Shown one piece after another: positions 28,190 through 37,739 of a stretch of 64,000 nt of DNA. A model generated the notes under the pieces. It was not told where the DNA came from. It saw only the letters and a list, made by a program, of their open reading frames with translations, and did not search any database. Each line of letters begins with the position of its first letter. Positions within the stretch are counted from its first letter, which is position 1. A program made the position numbers and the translations under genes. The stretch lies in contig JAPJBO010000182.1 in assembly GCA_030068145.1 (NCBI GenBank), positions 116,001-180,000 on the forward strand, read 5' to 3'. The stretch is from Diplonema papillatum. Its lineage: Eukaryota > Euglenozoa > Diplonemea > Diplonemida > Diplonemidae.

Positions 28190-28740
28190 TGCTGGCATGT
28201 CGCGCGTGTCAACAGGGCTGTTATCGAGGCTCCGCCCCTCTGCACGCTTTGCTTACTCCTCGCACGGTGAGGTCCAGTAGGGTGTGTCCGAGTCATACCC
28301 GAAAAGCGGGTGTGGACTGTTTAACTCCAGCTCTAACTACTCCACCGTGCACGTGTGTGTCAGCACCATCGACATCAGGATTCCATACCAAAACGTATCT
28401 TTCGTGCGTCAGTGAACCAACTCTAATACTTGTACATGAAGAGAGGGTGAGGGTTGAGTGGGTATATGGTGTGGGTGGAAACAATAAGGAGGAGAGATAC
28501 AAACAAGGTTCAGGGAACCTTTTCTTTTTAGACTGTTTTCGTGGTTTACTTTTTTGTCGAGTCTCAGACTGTGAGTAAACCTCGTTTTTCTGCCATTTCC
28601 ACATTCTTGTACGTACTCTGTGTTGTTTGTGTTTCCAACAACCTTGTTCGGGCGCACAAATTGGCTGGCAACTTGGACAAGATGCTCTGCAGAAGAACTG
28701 ATGGTGTTTGTTCTAATCAGTATTCTCGAAGCCACTGGTT
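28190..28740. other. No gene recognised; contains one small hairpin repeat
   Basis: Holds a copy (about 28285-28335) of the CCCGAAAAGCGGGTGTG hairpin word also found near 35000 and 43800. Nothing else was supported. Confidence 0.4.
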
Positions 28741-28786
28741 GTTGCTTTTTTCGTTTTAATCGGCATTCTCGAAGACCCTGAGGCGT

Positions 28787-29020
28787 CCGCTTGGGCCGCC
28801 TGGCAAGACGGCCGCGCCGAGACGTGGGTGCCCCTTTCGAGGAGCTCCGCCGCCGCCGCGTGCAGCAGCACCGTCCCGGACACCAGGCAGCCGTTGTATC
28901 TGTTGCCGATGGCCACCGTCTCGAAGAGCCGGTCTTTTCCCGACTGCGCCACGGCCAGCTCCCGGGTGATGCCCGCCTTTTGCTCTTTCAGAACAGCTAC
29001 CTCCTGCTGGTGGGAGTGCC
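28787..29020 (-). pseudogene. Partial 3' copy of the coiled-coil gene
   Basis: Matches about 29573-29800 of the coiled-coil gene, encoding EQKAGITRELAVAQSGKDRL through GTHVSARPSCQAAQAD with a few substitutions. Shorter copies of the gene's 3' end (CTTCGAGAATAC or similar, then TAG) and of the downstream word CAACTTGGACAAGATGCTC occur at about 28670-28790, 29030-29215 and 29290-29360. The 3' end has therefore been tandemly duplicated at least three times. Confidence 0.8.
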
Positions 29021-29347
29021 TTGGCTCGCGCAACTTGGACAAGACGCTCGGCAGAAGAACTGCAAAAAAAACGCACTGGTTGTTGCTTTCGTTCTAATCA
29101 GTATTCTCGAAGACCTTGGTGTTGAGTTGCACCGCCGCTGTCAGCAACTCGCCCAGCTTCACCAGTCTGGCGGCTTCGTTCCCCAAGACCAAGCCTCAGT
29201 TGCGAAAGAGCGTTGAAGTATGGCTAAAGATAAAGTGGTGTCACCTGAGGGGGTAATCTCAGGATGCCAAGCACAGGCTCAGTGCCTTGGCTCTCTCGCA
29301 ACTTGGACAAGATGCTCAGCAGAAGAGCCCACTGGTTGTTGTTTGTT

Positions 29348-30301
29348 CTAATCAGCATTCTCGAAGACCCTGAGGTTGGTGTTGAGTTGCTCCGCCGCTG
29401 TCAGCAACTCGCCCAGCTTCACCAGTCTGGCGGCTTCGTCGCCGATGGCAGGCCGCAGCTGCGAGAGGGCCAAGACGGGCTCCGTGCGCTGGACGTCGCG
29501 CTTGAAGACGCTGATCGTGGACTCCAGCTCCTGCACGGCGGCGAACGTCAGCGCGAAGGGCGACGCGGGATCCGCTTGGGCCGCCTGGCAAGACGGCCGC
29601 GCCGAGACGTGGGTGCCCCTTTCGAGGAGCTCCGCCGCCGCCGCGTGCAGCAGCACCGTCCCGGACACCAGGCAGCCGTTGTAGCTGTTGCCGATGGCCA
29701 CCGTCTCGAGGAGCCGGTCTTTTCCCGACTGCGCCACGGCCAGCTCCCGGGCGATGCCCGCCTTCTGCTCTTTCAGAACAGCCACCTCCTGCTGGTGGGC
29801 GTGTGACGCGTGTTCCGCGGCTCTGACTCTTTCCCGGAGCGTTTCGAGCACTTTTTGATGCATGTCCAACTCGTTCCTGACCTTCGTAGAGTCGTGGTTG
29901 GCCAGCTTCTTCCGCAGCGACGTGTTCTGCGACTTGAGCGCCACCATCTCCAACCGCAGGTCGCCGAGCTCGTTCTGCGCCGTCTTCGACCGGATCGGCG
30001 ACCGCACGCGCCGCCCCACGTCTTCTCGGAGCCGGCACAGGTCCTTGTCCTTCAGGTGCCGGAGCTCGCGTTCGACCTCTTTCCGGTGCTGGGCCTCCTC
30101 TTCGATGTGCTCGAGGGCCAGGCTGTGCTCGTCTTGCAGCTTTTCGAGGTCCATGCGCAGCCGGCGCAGGTCGTACGAGAGCCGCGTGTTCATCTTCTGC
30201 GTGGCCCGCATGGCGCTGGATACCTGCTCGTTGTCGTGCCGGGCCTGGACGGTCGCTTCTTCGAGCTTCTCCATTTCGACTTCTTGCTGGTTGATGCTCA
30301 T
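29348..30301 (-). CDS. Coiled-coil protein, unrecognised
   Basis: 317 aa. From about residue 1 to 200 it is a nearly continuous heptad-rich, charged helix (for example MEKLEEATVQARHDNEQVSS and RLRMDLEKLQDEHSLALEHI), then a short Ala-rich part and a final helical segment ending FENAD. This composition suggests an elongated structural or cytoskeletal protein, but no family was recognised. The ATG at 30301 (MSINQQEVEM) is chosen because the frame upstream turns into an ACACAA-type simple repeat, and because the tandem 5' copy at 30514-30786 has the same ATG context. The gene is flanked by partial copies of its own 5' end upstream and of its 3' end downstream. Confidence 0.75.
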   Translation of the reverse strand: MSINQQEVEMEKLEEATVQARHDNEQVSSAMRATQKMNTRLSYDLRRLRMDLEKLQDEHSLALEHIEEEAQHRKEVERELRHLKDKDLCRLREDVGRRVRSPIRSKTAQNELGDLRLEMVALKSQNTSLRKKLANHDSTKVRNELDMHQKVLETLRERVRAAEHASHAHQQEVAVLKEQKAGIARELAVAQSGKDRLLETVAIGNSYNGCLVSGTVLLHAAAAELLERGTHVSARPSCQAAQADPASPFALTFAAVQELESTISVFKRDVQRTEPVLALSQLRPAIGDEAARLVKLGELLTAAEQLNTNLRVFENAD

Positions 30302-30312
30302 CTCTAGCGAAT

Positions 30313-30510
30313 GCTGTACAAGTTTGTGTGTGAGTGTGTTTGTAGTTGTGCTTATGATTGTGTTTGTGTGTGCGGTTATTGTATTCTGAGGACCATATTT
30401 GAGTTTTTGTGCTCGTGCTTGTGTTGTGTTTGTGCTTGTGTTTGTGTTAGTGCGGTTGGTGTGTTCGGTGACTGTTCTATTGCTGTTGACCTTGTGTTGT
30501 GTGTCTATCC
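30313..30510 (+). repeat. TGTGTTTGTGCTTG-type simple repeat
   Basis: Degenerate GT/TTG-rich stretch separating the coiled-coil gene from its 5' partial copy. Confidence 0.7.
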
Positions 30511-30513
30511 CCG

Positions 30514-30786
30514 TAGCCTGCACAGGTCCTTGTCCTTCAGGTGCCGGAGCTCGCGTTCGACCTCTTTCCGGTGCTGGGCCTCCTCTTCGATGTGCTCGAG
30601 GGCCAGGCTGTGCTCGTCTTGCAGCTTTTCGAGGTCCATGCGCAGCCGGCGCAGGTCGTACGAGAGCCGCGTGTTCATCTTCTGCGTGGCCCGCATGGCG
30701 CTGGATACCTGCTCGTTGTCGTGCCGGGCCTGGACGGTCGCTTCTTCGAGCTTCTCCATTTCGACTTCTTGCTGGTTGATGCTCAT
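30514..30786 (-). pseudogene. Tandem 5' partial copy of the coiled-coil gene
   Basis: Encodes the first roughly 90 codons of the coiled-coil protein without change in the shared part (MSINQQEVEM to DKDLCRLR), then leaves homology and stops one codon later. Upstream flank is also shared (CTAGAGATGAGC context). It could be an alternative first exon; no clear donor site is visible at the break. Confidence 0.8.
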
Positions 30787-30939
30787 CTCTAGCGAATGCT
30801 GCATAATATAATAAGCTGGTGGTGTTTGTGTGTGCAGTAGTGTTTTTAGAGTTAAAGTTCCCAGATTTGCCTGTGTTTCGTATGAGCTACACATGCAACT
30901 GATCCGCAAATGGTGTCAGAAAAAGACAGGCGCTTCGTT

Positions 30940-31046
30940 TTGTTGTTTGTGCGCGCCGGTTGATCGGTTTCCCACTTGTATTTACCCTGCGTCACTTTCA
31001 GGTAAGGAATTCTGAACAACCACCAAAACACGCTGCCTACGTCTTT
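30940..31046 (+). repeat. Interspersed repeat family I, copy 1
   Basis: Contains GCCGGTTGATCGGTTTCCCA and CACGCTGCCTACGTC. Copies lie at 38135-38285 and, inverted, at 42298-42436. It directly abuts a family G motif here. Confidence 0.75.
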
Positions 31047-31120
31047 TTAGAGTTAAAGTTCGCTGAAATTCCGGGGTTTTAGGGTCTCCGTGTGACCGTT
31101 CATGAATGGGTTCTCTTAGA
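31047..31120 (-). repeat. Family G motif upstream of the coiled-coil locus
   Basis: The minus strand reads AACGGTCACACGGAGACCC, then CCCCGGAATTTCAGCGAACT, then TTAACTCTAAAAA. It lies about 260 nt upstream of the 5' partial copy of the coiled-coil gene and points the same way. Confidence 0.75.
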
Positions 31121-31406
31121 GCAAGAAAGGGCTGTGGTTACGGGTTGTGTATTTAGTGCACGCTTTCGATATGGGTTATGGCTAGCCATGTCCGGGACTG
31201 TTTGTGACCGACACCAAGTACATTCCTTCGTGGAGTGTAGTCTTGGGCCCCCCACGTTCTACAAGTTGAGCAGGGGTTGCCTTGTAGCCCGTACCGGTCT
31301 GTTGTCCGCGTTTATATGTATTTTCTCGCAGTGTGGTGCTTGGATTTCGCGGCACTTGCGGTTTTTACATTGAAGGGGCAACCCGCAAGATTGTTAAAGG
31401 GGGGGG

Positions 31407-31450
31407 TCGAATAATAACACCTGTGTTATTATTCGATTTGTCGAAAACTA
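31407..31450 (+). repeat. Hairpin repeat CGAATAATAACAC...GTGTTATTATTCG
   Basis: A near-perfect palindrome (CGAATAATAACACCTGTG and its complement). A second version with about 20 extra bases in one arm lies at 38618-38690, preceded by the same G-run. Confidence 0.8.
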
Positions 31451-31486
31451 AAAAAAGTTCCGGGTAGCTGAACAGTAGCAGGATCA

Positions 31487-31945
31487 AGTAGTGCCAGTTG
31501 CGATAGATCAAAGGAGGTAAATGTGCTGTAGCCCACACGAAACACAGGTGAATCTGGGTTTAGTGGCGGGCGTAAGCATTCAACAAAAAGACCGACTCTG
31601 TAGTTGTATTGTTTTCTCCCCCTCTAGCCTCCTTCGAAATGAGCACAAGGCAGTCCCTCGAGTATTTTTTACATAAGCGCCAGCTTGAAAGGAAATGCTC
31701 GACGATGCTGCCCGACAAAGAGCAGAAGGGATCCCAAGTGGTAGTGTTTTTAGACAACCAGACGTGTGTCAAATATCTGTTGTTATTCGACAATGTCACA
31801 TCCCCTTTTGTTCTTCGCTTACACCACCGTGTGTTGCTTTCTCACTCAGGACTTTGACCTGTTGTGTTTGTGTGATTTGTCGTGTAGGGGTAGACCCGCA
31901 TGACCTCACGTCCGTTCAACACGTGGTTCGGTAGTTACAGCATCT
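31487..31945 (+). repeat. Interspersed repeat family B, composite copy
   Basis: Starts with the GGAGGTAAATGTGCTGTAGC block, continues with an inverted segment (TTCGAAATGAGCACAAGGCA, then GCTCGACGATGCTGCCCGAC) and ends with GTAGGGGTAGACCCGCATGA. The inverted segment is intact across the site that carries a MITE at 57718-58049. Confidence 0.75.
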
Positions 31946-32071
31946 TGACAAAGAAACGAGTGGCAGAGGTTCCCTGGGTCAGGCTTCAAAATACCACAAA
32001 GAAATGCGTAGTTTTGTTGTGAAAAAACGAAACCCCCAAACTTGGTTTGAGCGGAAAAAAGTCCAATTTTT

Positions 32072-33121
32072 TCAGAACCTCCGAAAAGTTCTTTCCGGTC
32101 CAATATTCTTTCCGAACACGGTGCTAAAAGAAAGCAAAATAAAAGGACTACACACGTTGCTTCTTCGAAGGATGTCGATTTCCGAACGCAGGGACTCCCC
32201 GCTGCCGCCGCCGCCTCCCGGCGACAAGGCGCTGGCGGCGCCCTGCCGCGTGCGCTTCGTCGCGTGCCCCGGCGGCCGCGCGCCCCGCGCCGCCGGCGTG
32301 TCATGCACCGACGACGGCGCCTTGCTCGCGCTGTAGTTGACGCTCCCGCTGTTGTAGTTGTTGTTGTTGTTGTTGTTGTTGTTGCTGTGGCTGTGGCTGC
32401 GGTCTTCGGCACCGGGAGGCCCCTTTTTCCGCCCAGCCTTCCTCACCGGCGGCGGCGTCTTCGTCGCGCTCCGGTGCTCCGCCCTCCGGGTTAACGCGGG
32501 AACAGTGCCTTCAGCGTCCGCGTACTCGTCCCAGGCGCTGTACGTTCTGCTCCGGTTCCACGCGTTGCCACTGCGGGTTCGGCCCCCCCTGGGCTCGATT
32601 TCTTCCGCGTTGGACAGGATCGACGTCCAAGCGTCCTGCTCCGATTCTGTCTTGCTACCCTGAGAGACATCCCGCCGCGGAACGCTCCTGCGCCGGTGCT
32701 CCGCCCGGGTGGCTCCGTCGTGGTGCCGGCTGCCGCCGCCGCCGACGGTGGTGTACCGGACGTGTGACAGGTGGGACGACGTGCCGGGCTCGTCGTCGTC
32801 TTCCGACGACGGGCGGGTCTTCTTCTTCTTCTGCGGGTGCCGCCTCGGGAGCGGCGCCTCCCGCGCCCGGCGCCCAGCTTCCTGCTCCCACCGGACGGCT
32901 GCCTCGTCGGCGGAGCTCTGCTGCTGCTGCTGCTGCTGCTGCCGCTGGTGCCGCCCTTCGGGCCTCGCCCGCCCCGCTTTGCCCGGCCGGGGCGTGCCGT
33001 CAATAGCGAGGGGGTTGCTGGTGGTGTTGTTGTTGTTGTTGCTGTTGTCGGCGTCGCGGGGGCCGTCCTCCGCTTCGGTTTCGTCCGTGTTGCCGCAGGA
33101 GCGCCCCGCCTTCAAAAGGTC
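32072..33121 (-). CDS. Low-complexity polyQ/polyN protein, unrecognised
   Basis: About 347 codons: an N-rich run, an 8-residue Gln run (followed by SSADEAAVRWEQEAGRR), Lys-rich and acidic patches (KKKKKTRPSSEDDDEP), and a second Asn run. No folded domain is visible; it may be a disordered nuclear or RNA-associated protein. No in-frame ATG precedes the coding-like part. The frame opens just after a pyrimidine-rich tract ending CCTCCACCACAG, so the region probably starts at a splice acceptor and an upstream exon is unplaced. The last roughly 25 residues run into non-coding-looking sequence, so the true 3' end is uncertain. Two partial tandem copies lie upstream (33430-33954 and 34270-34600). 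Confidence 0.55.
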   Translation of the reverse strand, partial: DLLKAGRSCGNTDETEAEDGPRDADNSNNNNNTTSNPLAIDGTPRPGKAGRARPEGRHQRQQQQQQQQSSADEAAVRWEQEAGRRAREAPLPRRHPQKKKKTRPSSEDDDEPGTSSHLSHVRYTTVGGGGSRHHDGATRAEHRRRSVPRRDVSQGSKTESEQDAWTSILSNAEEIEPRGGRTRSGNAWNRSRTYSAWDEYADAEGTVPALTRRAEHRSATKTPPPVRKAGRKKGPPGAEDRSHSHSNNNNNNNNNYNSGSVNYSASKAPSSVHDTPAARGARPPGHATKRTRQGAASALSPGGGGGSGESLRSEIDILRRSNVCSPFILLSFSTVFGKNIGPERTFRRF

Positions 33122-33185
33122 TGTGGTGGAGGGGGTCTACTTAGGACATTCTTCGAGTCTGGTACAAGTTTCGGGGGAGAAATCT

Positions 33186-33300
33186 TAGTTTCGTGTTCAG
33201 CACTACTTGCCTCTCATGTATGTTTGATGCATGGCATCAAAGTGAGGAAGATTCTCAGTTTAATTCTTAAGAGGACGCACTGCCTCTCGTGCGCGGATGA
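33186..33300 (+). repeat. Interspersed repeat family E in the polyQ-gene flank
   Basis: Part of the flank duplicated with the polyQ gene; compare 34018-34170, 59832-59905 and 3841-3915. Confidence 0.65.
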
Positions 33301-33429
33301 TGCTGAAGAAATCGCTAAATAGACGGACACAGGTGGGGGGGTGGTCAACCTTTTCGAAGTGAGTTATGAGGGGGTCATCGTGGGGTGTGACCCGGCAGTA
33401 TTAGGTGATAATAGGGTCCTTTTAGGGTA

Positions 33430-33659
33430 AGCTCCTGTGCTCCGTGCGGGTGTTTGTCCGTCGCGGTGCCGGCTGCCGCCGCCGCCGACGGTGGTGTACC
33501 GGACGTGTGACAGGTGGGACGACGTGCCGGGCTCGTCGTCGTCTTCCGACGACGGGCGGGTCTTCTTCTTCTTCTGCGGGTGCCGCCTCGGGAGCGGCGC
33601 CTCCCGCGCCCGGCGCCCAGCTTCCTGCTCCCACCGGACGGCTGCCTCGTCGGCGGAGC

Positions 33660-33758
<99 letters not shown>

Positions 33759-33839
33759 GCTGGTGCCGCCCTTCGGGCCTCGCCCGCCCCGATTTGCCCG
33801 GCCGGCGCGTGCCGTCAATAGCGAGGGGGTTGCTGGTGG

Positions 33840-33873
<34 letters not shown>

Positions 33874-33954
33874 GCTGTTGTCGGCGTCGCGGGGGCCGTC
33901 CTCCGCTTCGGTTTCGTCCGTGTTGCCGCAGGAGCGCCCCGCCTTCAAAAGGTC
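33430..33954 (-). pseudogene. Second partial copy of the polyQ gene, expanded to 32 CTG units
   Basis: Carries the same acceptor-like tract and coding start as 33121, the Asn run (longer here) and the sequence to GGGGSRHRDG, then leaves homology. The Gln run is a pure CTG/CAG tract of 32 units (33661-33756), against 8 in the main copy. The flank 33955-34265 repeats 33122-33430, giving a tandem unit of roughly 840 bp. Confidence 0.85.
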
Positions 33955-34269
33955 TGTGGTGGAGGGGGTCTACTTAGGACATTCTTCGAGTCTGGTACAA
34001 GTTTCGGGGGAGAAATCTTAGTTTCGTGTTCAGCACTACTTGCCTCTCATGTATGTTTGATGCATGGCATCAAAGTGAGGAAGATTCTCAGTTTAATTCT
34101 TAAGAGGACGCACTGCCTCTCGTGCGCGGATGATGCTGGCATCAAGTCTTCTTCGAAGAAATCGCTAAATAGACGGACACAGGTGGGGGGGTGGTCAATC
34201 TTTTCGAAGTGAGTTATGAGGGGGTCATCGTGGGGTGTGACCCGGCAGTATTAGGTCATAATAGGGTCC

Positions 34270-34600
34270 TCTTAGGGTAAGCTCCTGTGCCGGTGCTCCG
34301 TGCGGGTGTTTGTCCGTCGCGGTGCCGGCTGCCGCCGCCGCCGACGGTGGTGTACCGGACGTGTGACAGGTGGGACGACGTGCCGGGCTCGTCGTCGTCT
34401 TCCGACGACGGGCGGGTCTTCTTCTTCTTCTGCGGGTGCCGCCTCGGGAGCGGCGCCTCCCGCGCCCGGCGCCCAGCTTCCTGCTCCCACCGGACGGCTG
34501 CCTCGTCGGCGGAGCTCTGCTGCTGCTGCTGCTGCTGCTGCTCCCGCAGCGCCGCGCCGACGCTGACGTCGCGCTCGCACAGCTGGGCGATGACCATCCC
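34270..34600 (-). pseudogene. Third, chimeric copy of the polyQ gene
   Basis: The polyQ-gene segment (8 Gln, SSADEAAVRW onward) is joined at its 5' side to codons MVIAQLCERD and GAALRE of the gene at 36830-37386. The join occurs directly at the CAG run. The chimera is open through the junction but ends like copy 2. Confidence 0.8.
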
Positions 34601-34669
34601 CTAGGCCTGGGCTAGCTGCATACGTGCATACTTATGCGTATGCGTATGCAGATTTAAAAATATGCATAC

Positions 34670-34881
34670 CATGCAGGGTCAAAACCTTGTGTCTTTTTAA
34701 AACGCTCCCGCGGGGCCGATGGACCCCAAAAAAAAAGTTTGGAAAAAAAAAGATTTGCTCAACTTCCTCAAAAATTACTGCAGAGTTTGTTCCAAACTTT
34801 TAAAATTCAAAAAACCCAATTTTCTTCCGGAAATTTTTTTTTGGCCATTTCCAAAAAGACACAAGGTTTTGACCCTGCATG
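34670..34881. mobile_element. MITE-like element with 29-bp terminal inverted repeats
   Basis: 212 bp with ends CATGCAGGGTCAAAACCTTG / TGTCTTTTT and their exact complement at 34853-34881. It is flanked on both sides by ATAC (34666-34669 and 34882-34885), a candidate 4-bp target duplication. There is no coding capacity. It sits in a GCATAC/GTATGC simple repeat. Confidence 0.85.
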
Positions 34882-34969
34882 ATACGCATACGGCTGCATA
34901 CGTATGCATATGTGGGGCTGTGTGAGGCCAGCCCGGCCTTCCGGCTGCTGCACGACGGGCCTCCGAGTG

Positions 34970-35060
34970 TACACGGTGGAGTCCAGTCCCAGAAGCTGCT
35001 GGAGTTGAAAAAGCGGGTGTCACCCGCTTTTCAGGTGTGACTTGGGCACCGACTCGAAAC
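34970..35060 (+). repeat. Small hairpin repeat with GCGGGTGTCACCCGC
   Basis: Shares GTCCAGTCCCAGAAG and the AAAAGCGGGTGTCACCCGCT palindrome with about 43770-43870 and, partly, 28285-28335. Confidence 0.7.
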
Positions 35061-35479
35061 GTCACCGTGTAGGATAGACTACGAGGTATTGCATGCAGGG
35101 TCGATGAGGATGCGTGCCAAGGGTCAATGTCTGCCTCGCTTTTTCCCCGACGACGACAAACGCCAGCTCGAAGCACTGAACAAGGCGCACGACAGCCCAC
35201 AACGGGCTGCGGAAAAGACCCGCACCACGCGGGCGGTTGGTAGGGAACATTTGGTGTTCCATGACCGTTGCTAAAGCGAGTTGCTCAGCAGACCCGAGAC
35301 CTGAGACAACCAGCTCCGGTTGCCCCATCGGAGCGCGGCTCACGGGAGTGAACACGCTTGCGCGTACCCCGGGTTGCGGCGGACGTAGGTTCCGTCGACA
35401 CTCACGAAATCCTACTTTTAAGTATCCTTTTCGACTCCCCCTTCGTCCTGGACGAAGGAGGTGCATTGCCAGAGAAGTC

Positions 35480-35740
35480 ACAGCCGTATGCATACGTATG
35501 CATAGCAAAAAGCATACGTATGCATAGCCGTAAGCATACGTATGTATACGTATGCATACGTATGCATACGTATGCATAGCCGTAAGCATACGTATGTATA
35601 CGTATGCATACGTATGCATAGCCGTAAGCATACGTATGCATAGCAAAAAGCATACGTATGCATAGCCGTAAGCATACGTATGCATACGTATGCAGCGCCG
35701 TATGCGTATGCAGGTTTGGGTGCACACGCGTATGCAGCCG
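35480..35740 (+). repeat. GCATACGTATGC palindromic simple repeat
   Basis: Alternating GCATACGTATGCATAGCC, GTAAGCATACGTATGTATAC and similar. Each 6-mer half is complementary to its neighbour, so the tract is one extended set of nested hairpins. Confidence 0.95.
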
Positions 35741-35837
35741 TATGCAGCCACCATAGCCCTAGGCGGGGGTCCGCAAGGGTCACGACCAGCAGCACATGGT
35801 TCTCTTTGTCACCCAAGCTCGTCACTTTTTGGCACTT

Positions 35838-35955
35838 AAAAGTGGTAGAACTAGTATTCGGCAGTTAAAACTGGTAGAACTGGTTTTCGGCACTTAAAAG
35901 TGGTAGAACTGGCTTTCGGCACTCAAAAGTGGTAGAACTGGTTTTCGGCACTTAG
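35838..35955 (+). repeat. 29-bp tandem array, first block
   Basis: Four units of GGCACTTAAAAGTGGTAGAA plus CTGGTTTTC. AAAAGTGG and CCACTTTT variants are frequent. The second block is at 36365-36745. Confidence 0.9.
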
Positions 35956-35994
35956 GCATGCACCAATCTGACTTTCTCTCAAAGAAGAAACATG

Positions 35995-36330
35995 CCTTGG
36001 GTGAGGCAGGTGCGGGTTCACGCTGCGCGAAGCGATCATGAGCCACCCGCAGAGCTCGGTGGCGAACTTCATGAGGTGGACGGACTTGGAGGGGGACTTG
36101 CAGTTCTCGAACGAGAACGCGACGCCGAGCTCGCACGGGGCCCCCTTGAGGGCGTGGTGCGTCAGCAGCGTCACGGCGCTCGTGTTCCGCGCGGTCAGCG
36201 ACCGGATGCCTTCGCTGCTGTCCTTCCTGACGCTCCGCAGCGCCGCGCCCAGCGGGAACAAGACGCAGATGTCGCGCTCGCACAGCTGGGCGATGACCAT
36301 CCGCCGCTCCCTCCCGGTCCGCAAGGGTCA
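35995..36330 (-). pseudogene. Second partial copy of the 36830-37386 gene
   Basis: About 110 codons nearly identical to 36835-37140 (AQLCERD, then TARNTSAVTLLTHHALKG, then SFENCKSPSKSVHLMKFATE). It breaks at the same 3' point (GTGAACCCGCACCTGCC). The 5' part differs from copy 1 by about 9 bp at LADP/LADR, and the upstream N-terminal region is absent. Confidence 0.75.
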
Positions 36331-36364
36331 CGACCAGCAGCACATGGTCCTCGTTTTCACTCAG

Positions 36365-36745
36365 ACTCGACACCTTTTTGGCACTCAAAAGTGGTAGAAC
36401 TGATTTTCGACACTCAAAAGTGGTAGACCTGGTGTTCGACACTTAAAAGTGGTAGAACTGGCTTTCGGCACTCAAAAGGTAGAACTGGTTTTCGGCACTC
36501 AAAAGTGGTAGACCTGGTGTTCGGCACTTAAAAGTGGCACTTAAAAGTGGTAGAACTGGTTTTCGGCATTCAAAGGTGGTAGAACTGGTCTTCGGCACTT
36601 AAAAGTGGTAGAACTGGTTTTCGGCATTCAAAGGTGGTAGAACTGGTCTTCGGCACCTAAAAGTGGTAGAACTGATTTTCGGCACTCAAAAGTGGTAGAA
36701 CGGGTCTTCGGCACTTAAAAGTGGTGGAACTGGTTTGCGGCACTT
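36365..36745 (+). repeat. 29-bp tandem array, second block
   Basis: About thirteen diverged units of the GTGGTAGAACTGGTTTTCGG type, lying between the two copies of the unknown gene. Confidence 0.9.
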
Positions 36746-36829
36746 AAGATTGGTGGCTATAACTCAAAAAAAGGTTTTCGGCACGCGCCAATCTGACTTT
36801 CTCTCAAAGAAGAAACATGCCTTGGGTGA

Positions 36830-37386
36830 GAGGCAGGTGCGGGTTCACGCTGCGCGAAGCGATCATGGGCCGCCCGCAGAGCTCGGTGGCGAACTTCATG
36901 AGGTGGACGGACTTGGAGGGGGACTTGCAGTTCTCGAACGAGAACGCGACGCCGAGCTCGCACGGGGCCCCCTTGAGGGCGTGGTGCGTCAGCAGCGTCA
37001 CGGCGCTCGTGTTCCGCGCGGTCAGCGACCGGATGCCTTCGCTGCTGTCCTTCCTGACGCTCCGCAGCGCCGCGCCCAGCGGGAACAAGACGCCGATGTC
37101 GCGCTCGCACAGCTGGGCGATGACCATCCGCCGCTCCCTCCCTAGGCGGGGGTCCGCAAGGGTCACGATCAGCAGCACATGGTTCTCCTTGTCACTCAAA
37201 CTCGTCACTTTCGAAGCCAGCTGAGTGCCCGCATCCGTGTTTACTCGGACTCGCTTCGGCGTCAGGCTGTCGACCGACTTCAGCATGCCCTTCCGTAGCT
37301 TCGGCGCTGGCTCAGACGCTGACAGCAGGTCCGTCACGTAGTCGCCATCATCCTTCGCAGGACACCCGGCCGCCGACACCCCTGCG
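36830..37386 (-). CDS. 5' portion of an unrecognised protein-coding gene
   Basis: About 185 codons with strongly coding-like composition (GC-rich third positions) and no low-complexity runs. Recognisable stretches are DYVTDLLSASEPAPKLRKGM, KENHVLLIVTLADP, RRMVIAQLCERDIGVLFPLG and FENCKSPSKSVHLMKFATEL. No family was recognised. There is no in-frame ATG at the beginning; the frame follows an AG (GAACAACGCGCAG), suggesting a splice acceptor. Coding homology stops at about 36830, at the same place as in the second copy, so the rest of the gene is missing or lies in an unplaced exon. A family G motif lies immediately upstream. A stub of about 20 codons is fused to the polyQ gene near 34580. Confidence 0.5.
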
Positions 37387-37401
37387 CGTTGTTCGGCGTT
37401 T

Positions 37402-37466
37402 TTCAGAGTTATAGTTCGCTTGAGAATCCGGGATTTTAGAGTCTCCGAGTGACCTTCCCATGAAAT
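37402..37466 (-). promoter_or_regulatory. Family G motif upstream of the 37.4-kb coding region
   Basis: The minus strand reads AAGGTCACTCGGAGACTC, then CCCGGATTCTCAAGCGAACT, then ATAACTCTGAAAAA. It ends about 20 nt before the AG at which the coding region opens. Role inferred. Confidence 0.4.
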
Positions 37467-37595
37467 GCTCCGAAGGGGCGGGAAAAGTGGTCAGACGCTC
37501 GTTTAGGCTGAAATAACGGCTGCAGGATGCGAAAAACAAGGCCAAATCACCCTCACAAGCCAATTCCTAGGCAATTACTTAAGGAAAAACATCAA

Positions 37596-37735
37596 AACCC
37601 AACCCGTCGAAGTGGGTTCTTTTAAAAAGCTGATACGTACTGGGTTGGTTTGGGGGGGGCATGCATGGCTTCTTTTGTGTACACTTTACTTGCTTGCTTT
37701 GGCAAGTCAGGTTCGTAAGAATTTGTGACCGACAA
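37596..37735 (+). repeat. Interspersed repeat family H, copy 1
   Basis: Shares GGGTTCTTTT, GGCATGCATGGCTTCTTT and TACTTGCTTGCTTTGGCA with 42137-42260. Both copies directly follow a family G motif. Confidence 0.75.
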
Positions 37736-37739
37736 ACGG

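Noticed and set aside
32264-34615. Poly-Leu, poly-Ala and poly-Cys frames opposite or beside the polyQ gene
   Set aside because: Other-frame readings of CTG and GTT repeats.
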